DNA from: an uncultured Bacteroidota bacterium
Lineage (GTDB): Bacteria; Bacteroidota; Bacteroidia; Bacteroidales; UBA12481
Direction of reading: 5' to 3'
Length of the DNA stretch: 64,000 bases
Assembly (NCBI GenBank): GCA_903851365.1
Contig: CAINOB010000064.1
Location: 62,001-126,000 of the forward strand
Shown: positions 33,563 through 42,728 of the stretch, piece by piece
Position numbering within the stretch: the first letter of the stretch is position 1
Layout of the letters: the number at the start of each line of letters is the position of its first letter
Notes under the pieces: generated by a model
The model's database searches: none
What the model was told of the DNA's origin: nothing
What the model saw: only the letters and a program-made list of their open reading frames with translations
Made by a program: the position numbers and the translations under genes

Positions 33563-34579
33563 ATGCAAAACCAGCCGTTTACTGCAGTTCAGATGGTCGG
33601 AACCCAGCGTTCCGGATCAAATTTGCTCCGACTGATGCTCAACCAGCTCGAAAGCGTTTCGGCACCCCACCCTCCTCATATCCTGGAGAGATTTGTGCCG
33701 TTATTACCCGCTTATGGCAATTTAAATGACCGATCAGATTTTTTGGAGCTGGCGACTGATATTTGCAAATTGATTGAATGTAATCCTGTTCCCTGGGATG
33801 GAATGGAATTAAGCGGGGAAAAGATCATCAGCCGATGCCATAAAAACAGCATTGAAGAGATTTTCAGGGTGGTGTACGAGCTGCGCGCTGGGAGCCAGAA
33901 TGCTCATATCTGGATCTGTAAAAGCATGGTAAACATTCAGTTTGTCGACCTTTTGGAGCCGGATATCAAACCGCTGTACCTTCACCTGTTCAGGGACGGG
34001 AGGGATGTTGCATTGTCATTCATGAAAGCCATTGTTGGTGAAAAACATATCTATTTCATAGCAAAACAATGGCGCGAAGAGCAGGAGGCGGCGATCAGTC
34101 TGATGGAAAATATTGACAGCAAACGATTTGCGCAGGTGAGGTACGAAAATCTCCTGGCAAATCCGGAAAGGGAAATAAAAACTATTTGCAGCTTCATTGG
34201 GGCGGATTACGACCCTTCCGTTTTAAGTTTTTTTAAATCAAACGAATCAATTAATACTGCCCATTCAGGTGAAATGTGGAAGAATGTTGAGAAGCCAATT
34301 TTGAAAGATAATTTCAATAAGTTCACCAGGGAGATGTCAGCAGCTGATATACAATTATTTGAACAGGTAGCCGGGGAAACTTTGGTTAAACTTGGATATC
34401 CCTTACAATTTCCTGCCAACAACACGCCTTTCACCCAAGATCAGGTGAATGAATTCTCAGCCATCAATGATCAGCGAAAAAAAGATATCAGGTCCAAAAT
34501 AAAGGCAGAAGATCTGGAGAAAAGACAAAGGCAAGATGATCTGCTGAAGAGTATAAGGTGCAGAGTACCGAATTACTGA
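33563..34579 (+). CDS. PAPS-dependent sulfotransferase family protein
   Basis: This 338-residue cytoplasmic protein has the 5'-phosphosulfate loop GTQRSGSNLLR at about 13-23 and the 3'-phosphate strand LYLHLFRDGRDVALSF at about 138-153 (Arg144 and Ser152 in canonical positions). RYENLLANPEREI near 190-205 is typical of Sulfotransfer_1/3 domains. It should move sulfate from PAPS to a hydroxyl or amino acceptor. The APS kinase gene follows 17 nt later, giving a local PAPS supply. The acceptor is unknown; a surface glycan, sulfolipid or small molecule are possibilities. Confidence 0.88.
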   Translation: MQNQPFTAVQMVGTQRSGSNLLRLMLNQLESVSAPHPPHILERFVPLLPAYGNLNDRSDFLELATDICKLIECNPVPWDGMELSGEKIISRCHKNSIEEIFRVVYELRAGSQNAHIWICKSMVNIQFVDLLEPDIKPLYLHLFRDGRDVALSFMKAIVGEKHIYFIAKQWREEQEAAISLMENIDSKRFAQVRYENLLANPEREIKTICSFIGADYDPSVLSFFKSNESINTAHSGEMWKNVEKPILKDNFNKFTREMSAADIQLFEQVAGETLVKLGYPLQFPANNTPFTQDQVNEFSAINDQRKKDIRSKIKAEDLEKRQRQDDLLKSIRCRVPNY

Positions 34580-34596
34580 ATTAATTCAAAGAAATC

Positions 34597-35136
34597 ATGA
34601 CAGAGAATTGTCGCGTATTCTGGTTGTTTGGACGTCCCTGTTCAGGAAAGACGACTATCGCCGAACAGCTCATCGAACAATTATCACAAACAGATCGCCG
34701 TGTCATTTTTATTGACGCAGATTTTCTGCGTACCGGACTGAATCGCGACCTTGGATTCAGCATGGAGGATCGGTATGAAAATATTCGCAGAGCAGCCGAA
34801 ATGGCTTCTTTCATCGCATTAAAAGGGGATACAACGGTTATCTGCGCCTTTATTACTCCAATGAAGGCCTTGCGGGATCTGGCGGCCTCCATTGCCGAAA
34901 GAAACGGAGTGCCTTTTTATCCGGTTTTTGTTGATACCCCCCTGGATGAATGCGTGCGCCGCGATGTCAAGGGGCATTACAAATCTGCCAGCCAGGGGTT
35001 GATGGTACAGTTCACGGGGATTTCTTCACCGTTTGAAGAACCTGCCGGGGATGAACTGAGGATTTCGACCCTGAACCTCACACCGGCAGAATGTGCTCAG
35101 CTGATTATTTCGAAATCGGGGACTGAAGTCAGTTAG
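34597..35136 (+). CDS. cysC: Adenylylsulfate (APS) kinase
   Basis: This 179-residue enzyme makes PAPS from APS and ATP. The P-loop is GRPCSGKTT at 12-20, followed by FIDADFLRTGLNRDLGFS and RYENIRRAAEMA, the APS-binding core, and FTGISSPFEEP near the C-terminus. The usual SPxR segment that holds the phosphoserine in E. coli CysC reads ITPMKALRD here, so Ser is replaced by Thr. No ATP sulfurylase (CysD/N or Sat) is in the window. Its stop overlaps the convergent ASST-family gene by 8 nt. Confidence 0.92.
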   Translation: MTENCRVFWLFGRPCSGKTTIAEQLIEQLSQTDRRVIFIDADFLRTGLNRDLGFSMEDRYENIRRAAEMASFIALKGDTTVICAFITPMKALRDLAASIAERNGVPFYPVFVDTPLDECVRRDVKGHYKSASQGLMVQFTGISSPFEEPAGDELRISTLNLTPAECAQLIISKSGTEVS

Positions 35137-36553
35137 CCAGGATATATGGTTTCAAGCGATCAGCGGGAATAAATTCAACACGGTACGGCATAAATCCGGT
35201 TCTCATTACCCACAGATAACGGCCTTCGAGATTTGTCAGAACGACCACATTCTTTTTAGAGCAACTTTGCAAAACCGTTGAATCACTTACGTAATAAGCG
35301 CTTCCCATTCGTTCGCTGTAAAGCTCCGCCGGCAGGGGAATATTCAATGCCAGCGTTGCCTTCCGGTTTTTTTCATCCATGTTGAATGCAAGCGTCCTCG
35401 ACATCAGCTTGCTTGTACCATTATCAAACAGCATTAATTGATTGCGGAAATTAATATGTACCGCGTGGCTGTTATCAAAAATCCCATTTGCCGGCATTTC
35501 GAAATCACCGCCTTTACCGAATTTCCAGATTACCTTACCTGTTTTGACGTCGATCTTCCAGATTTGCCCGTTATTATAGAATGAAAGTAAGTAGTTACCG
35601 TCGGTGTCATAATTCAGACAATTTGCGTGCATCCAATCGCTCTTATTTTTAACAATATTTTTATCATCAAGAGGATTGAGTGTGTCAAATACGGTCCATT
35701 TCCAAATTTGCTTACCTGCTTTATCCATTACCAGGATTCCATCGCTCTTAACTGTATCTGCCTCTTTGCCACCCCTGGAGCGAAGATCCAGTATCCGCTC
35801 TTCACAGCAAATGGTTACCACCTGATTGAGATCATTGATCAGAACCTCATGGTGGATAGTCTGTTTAAAATCGCCCTGGCCTTTTTTGATATGGAATACG
35901 GTATCACCGGACAAGGTGAGCTCGAGTATCTCATTGCCATAGCTGGTCTGGTAATCCTCTGTTCCGAGCAGGGCAATGATTGTATTGTTTTTGGTGAAAT
36001 GTGCCGTTTTAAATCCGGTCCCATTGATTTGATGATACCATACAATTTTACCCTTTGGATTCAGAAAAAACAGGATCCCGGGAGTTTCTCTTCTGAAAAT
36101 CATGTTATATCCACCCAGAAAATTAGCAGGCAGCACTGTTGTATCCGGGCAAATCACTTTGAAAATATCATTTAGCCACATAGGATAATCCAAAGTGGAA
36201 AAAGTATAATCCCTGCTTACGGATGAGCATTTATCATTGCTGGTAACAATTCGATATCCGTATTCCGTGAGTGGTTTCAGGTTAGTCAGGACCACCCTGT
36301 GATTCTTTGCCAGGGGTGAAACCGGGGTGGAGAAAGGCTCTTTTTCATGACCCTTTGGCCAGTATTTAACGCAAACATCGAGGTTTTCCGTGGTACTGAT
36401 TCCAACAGCTACTTTTAACGCATTGCCATCAGGTGAGCTGAGATGAATTTCTTTAATTTTATTCTCACAAGGGTTAGAACACCCAAAAAGTATCAGGGAA
36501 ACCACGATAACGGCAAGTCTGAAAATTACCATTTCTCTTTTTCTGAGGTTCAT
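35129..36553 (-). CDS. Arylsulfate sulfotransferase (ASST)-family lipoprotein
   Basis: This 474-residue lipoprotein has the signal VSLILFGC with lipid-anchored Cys25. A fibronectin-like region (about 40-120) is followed by a beta-propeller with repeated blades (ILFFLNPKGKIVWYHQ, ILVMDKAGKQIWKW, IWKIDVKTGKVIWKFGKGG). SDWMHANCLNYDTDGNYLLSF near 305-325 corresponds to the ASST block with catalytic His309, and IHHEV near 233 is a second conserved spot. ASST enzymes move sulfate between phenols without PAPS. The placement next to a PAPS-dependent sulfotransferase is notable. It lies downstream of a SusD gene but after a strong terminator, so it is probably separately transcribed. Confidence 0.85.
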   Translation of the reverse strand: MNLRKREMVIFRLAVIVVSLILFGCSNPCENKIKEIHLSSPDGNALKVAVGISTTENLDVCVKYWPKGHEKEPFSTPVSPLAKNHRVVLTNLKPLTEYGYRIVTSNDKCSSVSRDYTFSTLDYPMWLNDIFKVICPDTTVLPANFLGGYNMIFRRETPGILFFLNPKGKIVWYHQINGTGFKTAHFTKNNTIIALLGTEDYQTSYGNEILELTLSGDTVFHIKKGQGDFKQTIHHEVLINDLNQVVTICCEERILDLRSRGGKEADTVKSDGILVMDKAGKQIWKWTVFDTLNPLDDKNIVKNKSDWMHANCLNYDTDGNYLLSFYNNGQIWKIDVKTGKVIWKFGKGGDFEMPANGIFDNSHAVHINFRNQLMLFDNGTSKLMSRTLAFNMDEKNRKATLALNIPLPAELYSERMGSAYYVSDSTVLQSCSKKNVVVLTNLEGRYLWVMRTGFMPYRVEFIPADRLKPYILAN

Positions 36554-36575
36554 ATTTGCGATTTATTTCTTTGAT

Positions 36576-36615
36576 AAAAAAAGATGAGTCAAAGGTAAAA
36601 ACCTTCGACTCATCT
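36576..36615 (-). terminator. Intrinsic terminator after susD
   Basis: On the minus strand, AGATGAGTCGAAGGT (36615-36601) pairs with ACCTTTGACTCATCT (36596-36582), with one mismatch, followed by seven T. It ends the SusC/SusD transcript just before the ASST gene. Confidence 0.88.
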
Positions 36616-36647
36616 AAATACAACCAAAACGCTAGATTAGGAAAATT

Positions 36648-38183
36648 TTACTGCCTTCTGTCAGCATTACTGAGGTTCGCATCCAGGTCAACCTGTTTCT
36701 GCGGATACGGGAAGTATTTATCCCTTGGAAGGGTAATGCTTGGCTGTTGCTTGATAGCAGTCAGGTAGGCATTAACAACTTCTTCATATTTACCCATACG
36801 CAGGAGATCCTGGCGCCGTTTACACTCGAAATAGAACTCAAAGCCCCTATCGAGCAGAATGGCATCTCTCAGTGTCTGTTGAGTAAACCCGCTGGCACCG
36901 CCGAGCAGGGTGGCATGCGAACGACCTTTTACCTGATTGATCAGGTTAATGCTTTCCGCATTCGGGCCATTAAGTTCGTTTAAGGCTTCAGCCCTGCACA
37001 TCAGTACATCGGCATACCTCAGGATGGGAAAACCGTGGCCATCATAATAGGTGGTTGAACCGGTTGGGTCGGCATATTTCTTAGAGTAAGCATAAGGCAT
37101 ATAAGTTGATCCTGCAGGGGCAGTTGCCTGACCGGGAATCGGCTCGATATATTTCAAACCGTCGGTTCCCATATAATCAACGAAAAACATATCCTTCCGG
37201 CGATCATCTGTTTTTTCCATCTGATCATAGAAGTACCAGGAAACTCCCAGCCATCCCCAGCGATCAGTGACTTCAGCATTATTGACCGGGCCAAAATGGT
37301 TCATGATTTCCACGCCGTCGACAATTGAATTTGCCATAGCGTTGAAAATATTCTCGCTGCACCACAGGTTGGATTCCTTGAATAATCCTGAATAGGAAGG
37401 ATAAAGTGCGTAAATGTTCAGATCCATGATCTGTTTCGAAAGGTCGGCGGCTTTTTGCCATTCCTTTTCACGCATATACAATTTCATAAGCAGAGTCATA
37501 GCTGCACCCTTACTGGCACGACCAACATCGGTAGTAGGATAAATCGTATGAGAAGTATAGTCAACCGGAAGGTTTGCGGCTGCATATTCCAGATCGGCAA
37601 TAATCACTGCGTTAATATCAGCAACTGGTGTTGTTGACAGCTTGGCCTCATAATCGGCATGAAGAATGTTATTCTCGATATCCTTATCCGTCTGCAGGAT
37701 TACCGGACCAAAGGCATCTGTCAGGTCGACATAGCCCAATGCCCGCAAAAACCTGCATTCTCCAAGAAACTGGGCCTTTTCGGCTTCAGTGATGGAGGTC
37801 ATGTGCGAGATATAATAGATCGATGTATTTGCATCAAACACCAGCTTGTATTGCTGCTGCCATGAAAATGCCAGATACTGATTACTTGGGCCCCAGAGGC
37901 AATTTGTCATATTCTCAACATCGGTACCTCCGTTCGACTGTCCGATATCGGTAGTTAAGTCCGATATAATTGTCTGAAATCCGGCATAATACATCCATGA
38001 ATCGGATATACCGCTTGGTGCTTTCAACCTTGCATATACAGCATTCACTCCAGCAATAGCATCTGCGCGTGACAGGAATGCATTGGTACTCATCAGTGAG
38101 CTGTACACTTTTGGTTCGTCTATCTTGCTACAGGAAAGGATGACCACCAAAACTGCAGGCAATATTATTCTTAAGTGTTTCAT
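36648..38183 (-). CDS. SusD/RagB-family nutrient-binding lipoprotein
   Basis: This 511-residue outer-membrane lipoprotein (signal LPAVLVVILSC, Cys18) binds glycans at the cell surface together with its SusC partner. Family features include ADAIAGVNAVYARLKAPSG, the TPR-like helices FLGECRFLRALGYVDLTDAFG and GAAMTLLMKLYMREKEWQKA, and the C-terminal FPILRYADVLMCRAEALNE and ILLDRGFEFYFECKRRQDL. It lies 20 nt downstream of susC, and the pair ends in the terminator at 36576-36615. The ligand is unknown; no CAZyme shares the operon after it. Confidence 0.93.
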   Translation of the reverse strand: MKHLRIILPAVLVVILSCSKIDEPKVYSSLMSTNAFLSRADAIAGVNAVYARLKAPSGISDSWMYYAGFQTIISDLTTDIGQSNGGTDVENMTNCLWGPSNQYLAFSWQQQYKLVFDANTSIYYISHMTSITEAEKAQFLGECRFLRALGYVDLTDAFGPVILQTDKDIENNILHADYEAKLSTTPVADINAVIIADLEYAAANLPVDYTSHTIYPTTDVGRASKGAAMTLLMKLYMREKEWQKAADLSKQIMDLNIYALYPSYSGLFKESNLWCSENIFNAMANSIVDGVEIMNHFGPVNNAEVTDRWGWLGVSWYFYDQMEKTDDRRKDMFFVDYMGTDGLKYIEPIPGQATAPAGSTYMPYAYSKKYADPTGSTTYYDGHGFPILRYADVLMCRAEALNELNGPNAESINLINQVKGRSHATLLGGASGFTQQTLRDAILLDRGFEFYFECKRRQDLLRMGKYEEVVNAYLTAIKQQPSITLPRDKYFPYPQKQVDLDANLSNADRRQ

Positions 38184-38203
38184 AATTTCTTAGTAGTTAA
38201 ATA

Positions 38204-41200
38204 TTAGAAATTCAATTGTACACCAAAAGTCAGGATCCGGTAGGCTGGGAAAGCGGTATAGTCTTCACCGCCAGCCAGGTTTGCAGCGCCTCCTCTTGTA
38301 TTAACTTCAGGGTCAGCTCCCTTATATCCGGTCAATGTCAACAGGTTTTGTCCGGTAACATAAACTTTCAGGGTTTTAACTGATTTTAAAACCCCACTGC
38401 CAATCTTGAAGTCGTAGCTCAGGGTAACCACTTTCAGTCGAAGGTAAGAGGCATTCTCAACAAACTTGTCAACGACGCCAAAACCATAACCAGCCTGTAA
38501 ATAACCATCCCTTGGGATATCGGTATTTTCGTTGGTAGTGGTCCAGCGGTTCAATGCATCGACACCAAGACCAGTTTCTAATAAATACCGGCTCACGTTA
38601 AATAACTTGTATCCAGTTGCTCCCTGGAGGAAGACATTCAGTGTGAATCCTTTGTATTTAAAATCGTTGTTAAGACCAAAGATAAAATGCGGGTTGGCAT
38701 TTCCTAAATAAGTACGGTCAGCAGCGGTAACTTTTCCATCGCCGTTGACATCTGCAAAGTGGGCATCCCCGACTTTTGAACCAGGCTGTGACGAACGGTC
38801 ATCTCCGGTTTTGAATACGCCTAAGTACTTATAGCCCCAGATTTCGCTCAATTCATGACCAACTTCCACTTTGGTATAGTCAATGGCACGGCCGCCGTAA
38901 GGAGCAGCGATCTGAGTGATGATGTATGGCCGGCCCCCAAGGTCGAGGCAAGACTGTTTGTTGTATGCCATGTTCAGCTGAGTGCTCCAGCTGAAATTCT
39001 TGGAGATAAAGTTTTCTGTATTGATGCTCCACTCGACACCGTGGTTTTCAATGGCACCTGCATTTACAGTTTGTGTAGCAAATCCTTCCCAGTCGCCGAT
39101 TGGAATATCAAACAGCAGATCGGATGTTTTTTTACGATAGTAATCGATGGTGGAGGTGATCCTGTTTTTGAAGAATCCCATATCCAATCCAATATCCAGC
39201 TGTGCTGTGCTTTCCCATTTCAGGTTGGGATTAGGCAAGCTTCCTGCTGTTGTTCCTGCATAACTGTTATTTCCGTCCAAGGTAACACGGGTTGGAACAA
39301 ACGTGGTCAGATACAGATAATCAGGAATACGGTCGTTACCGGTTACCCCGTAACTGGCACGCAACTTCAGGTTCGACATGATATTCTTAGCTCTGAGTCC
39401 GCTCATGAAATCCTCTTCGAGAATTCTCCAGGCAACGGAACCTGACGGGAAATAACCAGTACGGTAGTTAGGGCCGAACCGGGAGGATGCGTCAGCACGC
39501 ATCGTGAAAGTGGCCATGTATTTATCGAGGAATGAATAATTCAAACGACCATAAGCCGAACTCATTTTGGTTTCGATCATGGAGCTCTGTGAAAACAACC
39601 TTTCAGATGCTGCGCCCAGGTTATAGTATTTAAAGGCGTCGGTCGAGAATTTCTGCACCTGAGCATAAAGTCTCTGTGTATTATCATATTGGCTGGATAC
39701 CCCGAGTACGGCATTGATTTTATGTTTTGCAGCAAACTCATGAGTATAGTTGAAGTAGCCTTCAATCAGGCTTCGTGCCGCGGTGAGGTCAGTTACACCG
39801 GCCCGGCCTCCAACGTCCTGTCCTGAAACAAGTCCGGTTGGGAGGTAGGTTCCTTCCTTGGTAACCTGATATTCAGTACCGCCGTTTACATTAAAAGAGA
39901 GATCCTTAAGAATCTTGTATTCTGCATTGGCGTTGATGGAAAATTTATCGATATACCTTTCGTTCGTCGGGAGCATCAGCCAGGCCATCGGATTATCGCG
40001 GCCTTTCCAACGAGCATAGGTACCATCAGAGTTCAGGTAAGGAGCAGCGGGATTTACCGTGATCAGTCCATACATAACATTGGATGGAACAATTGATCCA
40101 TCATAGTTTTTAAAATCAGAGAAGGTATGGCCGTAATAAACATTGCCACCAACCTTGAATTTTTTACTGAAGGTTTTATCAATATTTAAGCGAGATGTAT
40201 AACGCTTGTAATCAGTGCTCTTCAGAACGCCGTCCTGTGAGAAGTAATTACCCGAGAAAGAGATTCGGGTATCTTCGTTCCCACCGCTGACATTAATATT
40301 ATGACTCTGGACATTTGCCAGGCGGGTTGCGAGTGCAAACCAGTCATTGTTGTTACCATTGGCCAGGTCCTGCGAATTATATGGATGTACCTTGCCGGTT
40401 TCATCAGCCTTGGCATTAGCAACCGTCATAGCTTCCAGTCCGGTCATGAGCTGGAAAGGATTATGCGTTTGTTGAACACCATAATAGCCGTCGTACTGAA
40501 CATTCGTTTTACCTGCCAAACCTCTTTTGGTTGTGATCATGATAACCCCGTTTGCACCGCGGGCACCGTAGATAGCAGTTGCGGAGGCATCTTTAAGTAT
40601 CTGGATATCTTCAATATCATTGGGGTTGATATCCATTCCGGAGGAGGATGGGAAGCCATCGACGACATATAAAGGTTCGTTGGTCGACTTGATCGAGTTT
40701 CCTCCACGCACGCGGATGATCGCCTGATCGCCCGGGGCAAAACTACCCTGACTAACCTGCACACCGGCGGCACGACCCTGGATGGCCAATGCAGCATTGG
40801 CTGTTGTTCCTCCCAGGTTGAGTTTATCTTTCGGAATGGAACTGATTGAACTGGTCAGGTTAACTTTCTTCTCTGAACCGTACCCTACGACAACCACTTC
40901 TTCAAGTGTGGCCACAGATTCCGCCAAAGCAATGTTAATAACACTCTGGTTACCAACTGCTACAGACTGACTGACATAGCCCAAAGAGGAAAATTCCAGA
41001 ACCGCATTCGCATCCGGCACATCAAGGGAATACTTCCCATTGGCATCGGAGTTAGTCCCGGTCTTTGTACCCTTGATAAGGATACTCGCACCAGGCAGAA
41101 CATTACCAGACTTCGAATCCGTGACCGTTCCGGTGACCTTCTTTGGGGAAAGTCCGCCGGCACTTGCCACAGCGACATTGAGGCTGGAAGCAACGAGGAA

Positions 41201-41284
41201 AAGCATGAAAAGACTTAAAACCCCTCGCAGGGATTTTAAACAAAACCCAGTAAGCCGGGCCTGTTTGGCATTGCTTTCTTTCAT
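38204..41284 (-). CDS. SusC/RagA-family TonB-linked outer-membrane transporter
   Basis: This 1026-residue transporter of the SusC type imports oligosaccharides across the outer membrane using TonB energy. After the signal peptide comes a carboxypeptidase-regulatory-like domain (KVTGTVTDSKSGNVLPGASI to IALAES), then the TonB-box-like VATLEEVVVVGYGSEKK. The plug follows (VRGGNSIKSTNEPLYVVDGF and DIEDIQILKDASATAIYGAR), and the beta-barrel ends in aromatic FGVQLNF. No N-terminal extension domain for an anti-sigma signal is seen, so control is more likely by the nearby ROK regulator. A -7 element lies at 41338-41345. Confidence 0.96.
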   Translation of the reverse strand: MKESNAKQARLTGFCLKSLRGVLSLFMLFLVASSLNVAVASAGGLSPKKVTGTVTDSKSGNVLPGASILIKGTKTGTNSDANGKYSLDVPDANAVLEFSSLGYVSQSVAVGNQSVINIALAESVATLEEVVVVGYGSEKKVNLTSSISSIPKDKLNLGGTTANAALAIQGRAAGVQVSQGSFAPGDQAIIRVRGGNSIKSTNEPLYVVDGFPSSSGMDINPNDIEDIQILKDASATAIYGARGANGVIMITTKRGLAGKTNVQYDGYYGVQQTHNPFQLMTGLEAMTVANAKADETGKVHPYNSQDLANGNNNDWFALATRLANVQSHNINVSGGNEDTRISFSGNYFSQDGVLKSTDYKRYTSRLNIDKTFSKKFKVGGNVYYGHTFSDFKNYDGSIVPSNVMYGLITVNPAAPYLNSDGTYARWKGRDNPMAWLMLPTNERYIDKFSINANAEYKILKDLSFNVNGGTEYQVTKEGTYLPTGLVSGQDVGGRAGVTDLTAARSLIEGYFNYTHEFAAKHKINAVLGVSSQYDNTQRLYAQVQKFSTDAFKYYNLGAASERLFSQSSMIETKMSSAYGRLNYSFLDKYMATFTMRADASSRFGPNYRTGYFPSGSVAWRILEEDFMSGLRAKNIMSNLKLRASYGVTGNDRIPDYLYLTTFVPTRVTLDGNNSYAGTTAGSLPNPNLKWESTAQLDIGLDMGFFKNRITSTIDYYRKKTSDLLFDIPIGDWEGFATQTVNAGAIENHGVEWSINTENFISKNFSWSTQLNMAYNKQSCLDLGGRPYIITQIAAPYGGRAIDYTKVEVGHELSEIWGYKYLGVFKTGDDRSSQPGSKVGDAHFADVNGDGKVTAADRTYLGNANPHFIFGLNNDFKYKGFTLNVFLQGATGYKLFNVSRYLLETGLGVDALNRWTTTNENTDIPRDGYLQAGYGFGVVDKFVENASYLRLKVVTLSYDFKIGSGVLKSVKTLKVYVTGQNLLTLTGYKGADPEVNTRGGAANLAGGEDYTAFPAYRILTFGVQLNF

Positions 41285-41337
41285 AAATTTTAGGTTTAGT
41301 ATTTCAAATCAATAAAATTCAATAGACATAGGCTATC

Positions 41338-41345
41338 CAAAGATA
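41338..41345 (-). promoter_or_regulatory. Bacteroidota -7 promoter element for susCD
   Basis: Minus-strand TATCTTTG matches TAnnTTTG and lies 53 nt before the susC ATG. Confidence 0.55.
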
Positions 41346-41424
41346 TAATTGACTTTTTAATTTCCTATTAATAAGTCACTTTTTTTTACCTGTAAGGGGA
41401 TTTTGAAGCAAGCCTATTCCGCGA

Positions 41425-42645
41425 CTACCCTATTTCAAGTCCGAGGATAGCATCGAGGACCATTGCCAGTGAACCGACCACCGTATCATATTCCTTAAAT
41501 TCGGCTGGCAGGATTTTTACCTCACGGTTAGGAACCATCAGGCGGTTCCTAATACCGTCGGTGAGGGGATTCCAGAATTCATCGCCATTTAAGCTTAATC
41601 CCCCGCCAATGAAAATATGTGTCGGATCGAGCAAATGAATCAGATTTGCCACGCCGATACTCAGATATTCAATTGCATTCATACAGATAGACAGGGCATT
41701 GGGGTCGCCTCTCCGGCAGGCTTCAAAAACGGTTTTGGCCTCGATACGGTTAATAGGCACCTGACAAAGTTCAGAAATTGATCTGGCGGCGTCTGGATTT
41801 TGCCTGGCAGCCAGGGCAATACTCCTGCCTGAGGCAAGGGCTTCCAAACAACCTTTCCTGCCGCAATCACAAATAACCGGGCTCGTTGGGTCGACCGTCA
41901 TATGGCCAAACTCTCCTGAGAAACCCTGACCTCCATGGCTTAATTGTCCTTCAACAACAGTACCCGCCGCAATTCCGTGGCCAGCATTGACAATAATAAA
42001 ATTCCTCAGGTCCTTTCCCTGGCCAAAGGTTTTCTCTCCCAGGGCCATTAATCTTGTAGAGTTTTCAACAAAAATGGGCATCTTGATTCTTGCTTCAAGA
42101 TCCTCCTTGAATTTCACATTATTCCAATTGAAGGCGGAAGAAAAGGTCACCATCCTTTTCGCTTTATCCAATAAACCTGGAACCCCGATACCTACTCCAA
42201 TAACTTTATCAGTATCCAATCCTCTTTTTGCAAGAAGTCTTTCTGTGACAGCAACAACCTGGTTTACAACAGCCTGATATCCCTGTTCAATATCAGTCTG
42301 AAGTTGCACTTCCATTTCAATTTCAGCATCGAGATCCGCCATTACCCCACGGATCAGTGTTGCGCCAAGATCTATTCCAAGAACATGTTTTCCCTTTGAA
42401 TTAAATTCCAGAATCACGGGTGGGCGACCCCCGCTACTATCCCCAATTCTTCCATAGCGAACCAAATTCTCATCATTTACGAGCCGGTCCACTATCCGCG
42501 ATACGGTAGGTGCTGCCAATCCGGTGAATTTAACCAGCTCGGCCCTGCTAATCAAGTGTTTCTGCCGGATAAGCTGAAGAATGATCCTACGATTAACCCG
42601 GATCATCACCTCAGAATCAACCTTTTGGGTTACTCTTCTTACCAT
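41425..42645 (-). CDS. ROK-family transcriptional regulator (NagC/XylR type)
   Basis: This 406-residue protein has an N-terminal MarR-like helix-turn-helix (QKHLISRAELVKFTGLAAPT, then VSRIVDRLVND) and a ROK sugar-binding/kinase domain. The latter has GKHVLGIDLGATLIRGVM, HGIAAGTVVEGQLSHGGQG and the zinc motif CDCGRKGCLEALAS. It should repress or activate sugar genes depending on a sugar effector. It lies 140 nt upstream of susC, which has its own promoter, and downstream of the GH2 operon. It is probably the local regulator of either or both. Its own -7 element is at 42663-42670. Confidence 0.92.
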   Translation of the reverse strand: MVRRVTQKVDSEVMIRVNRRIILQLIRQKHLISRAELVKFTGLAAPTVSRIVDRLVNDENLVRYGRIGDSSGGRPPVILEFNSKGKHVLGIDLGATLIRGVMADLDAEIEMEVQLQTDIEQGYQAVVNQVVAVTERLLAKRGLDTDKVIGVGIGVPGLLDKAKRMVTFSSAFNWNNVKFKEDLEARIKMPIFVENSTRLMALGEKTFGQGKDLRNFIIVNAGHGIAAGTVVEGQLSHGGQGFSGEFGHMTVDPTSPVICDCGRKGCLEALASGRSIALAARQNPDAARSISELCQVPINRIEAKTVFEACRRGDPNALSICMNAIEYLSIGVANLIHLLDPTHIFIGGGLSLNGDEFWNPLTDGIRNRLMVPNREVKILPAEFKEYDTVVGSLAMVLDAILGLEIG

Positions 42646-42662
42646 GGGTGCATTTGCTTAAA

Positions 42663-42670
42663 CAAATATA
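42663..42670 (-). promoter_or_regulatory. Bacteroidota -7 promoter element for the ROK gene
   Basis: Minus-strand TATATTTG matches TAnnTTTG and lies 18 nt before the ATG. It is flanked by inverted TTTGCT/AGCAAA (42653-42658 and 42670-42675), a possible autoregulatory site. Confidence 0.45.
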
Positions 42671-42728
42671 GCAAAGTGAAAATTGATTTCTTACTTCGTA
42701 TTAAAAACAGGTACGAAAGCCCGAGATC

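Noticed and set aside
35627-36175. 182-residue plus-strand frame opposite the ASST-family gene
   Set aside because: The opposite strand carries clear propeller repeats and the ASST motif; the frame has no recognisable features.
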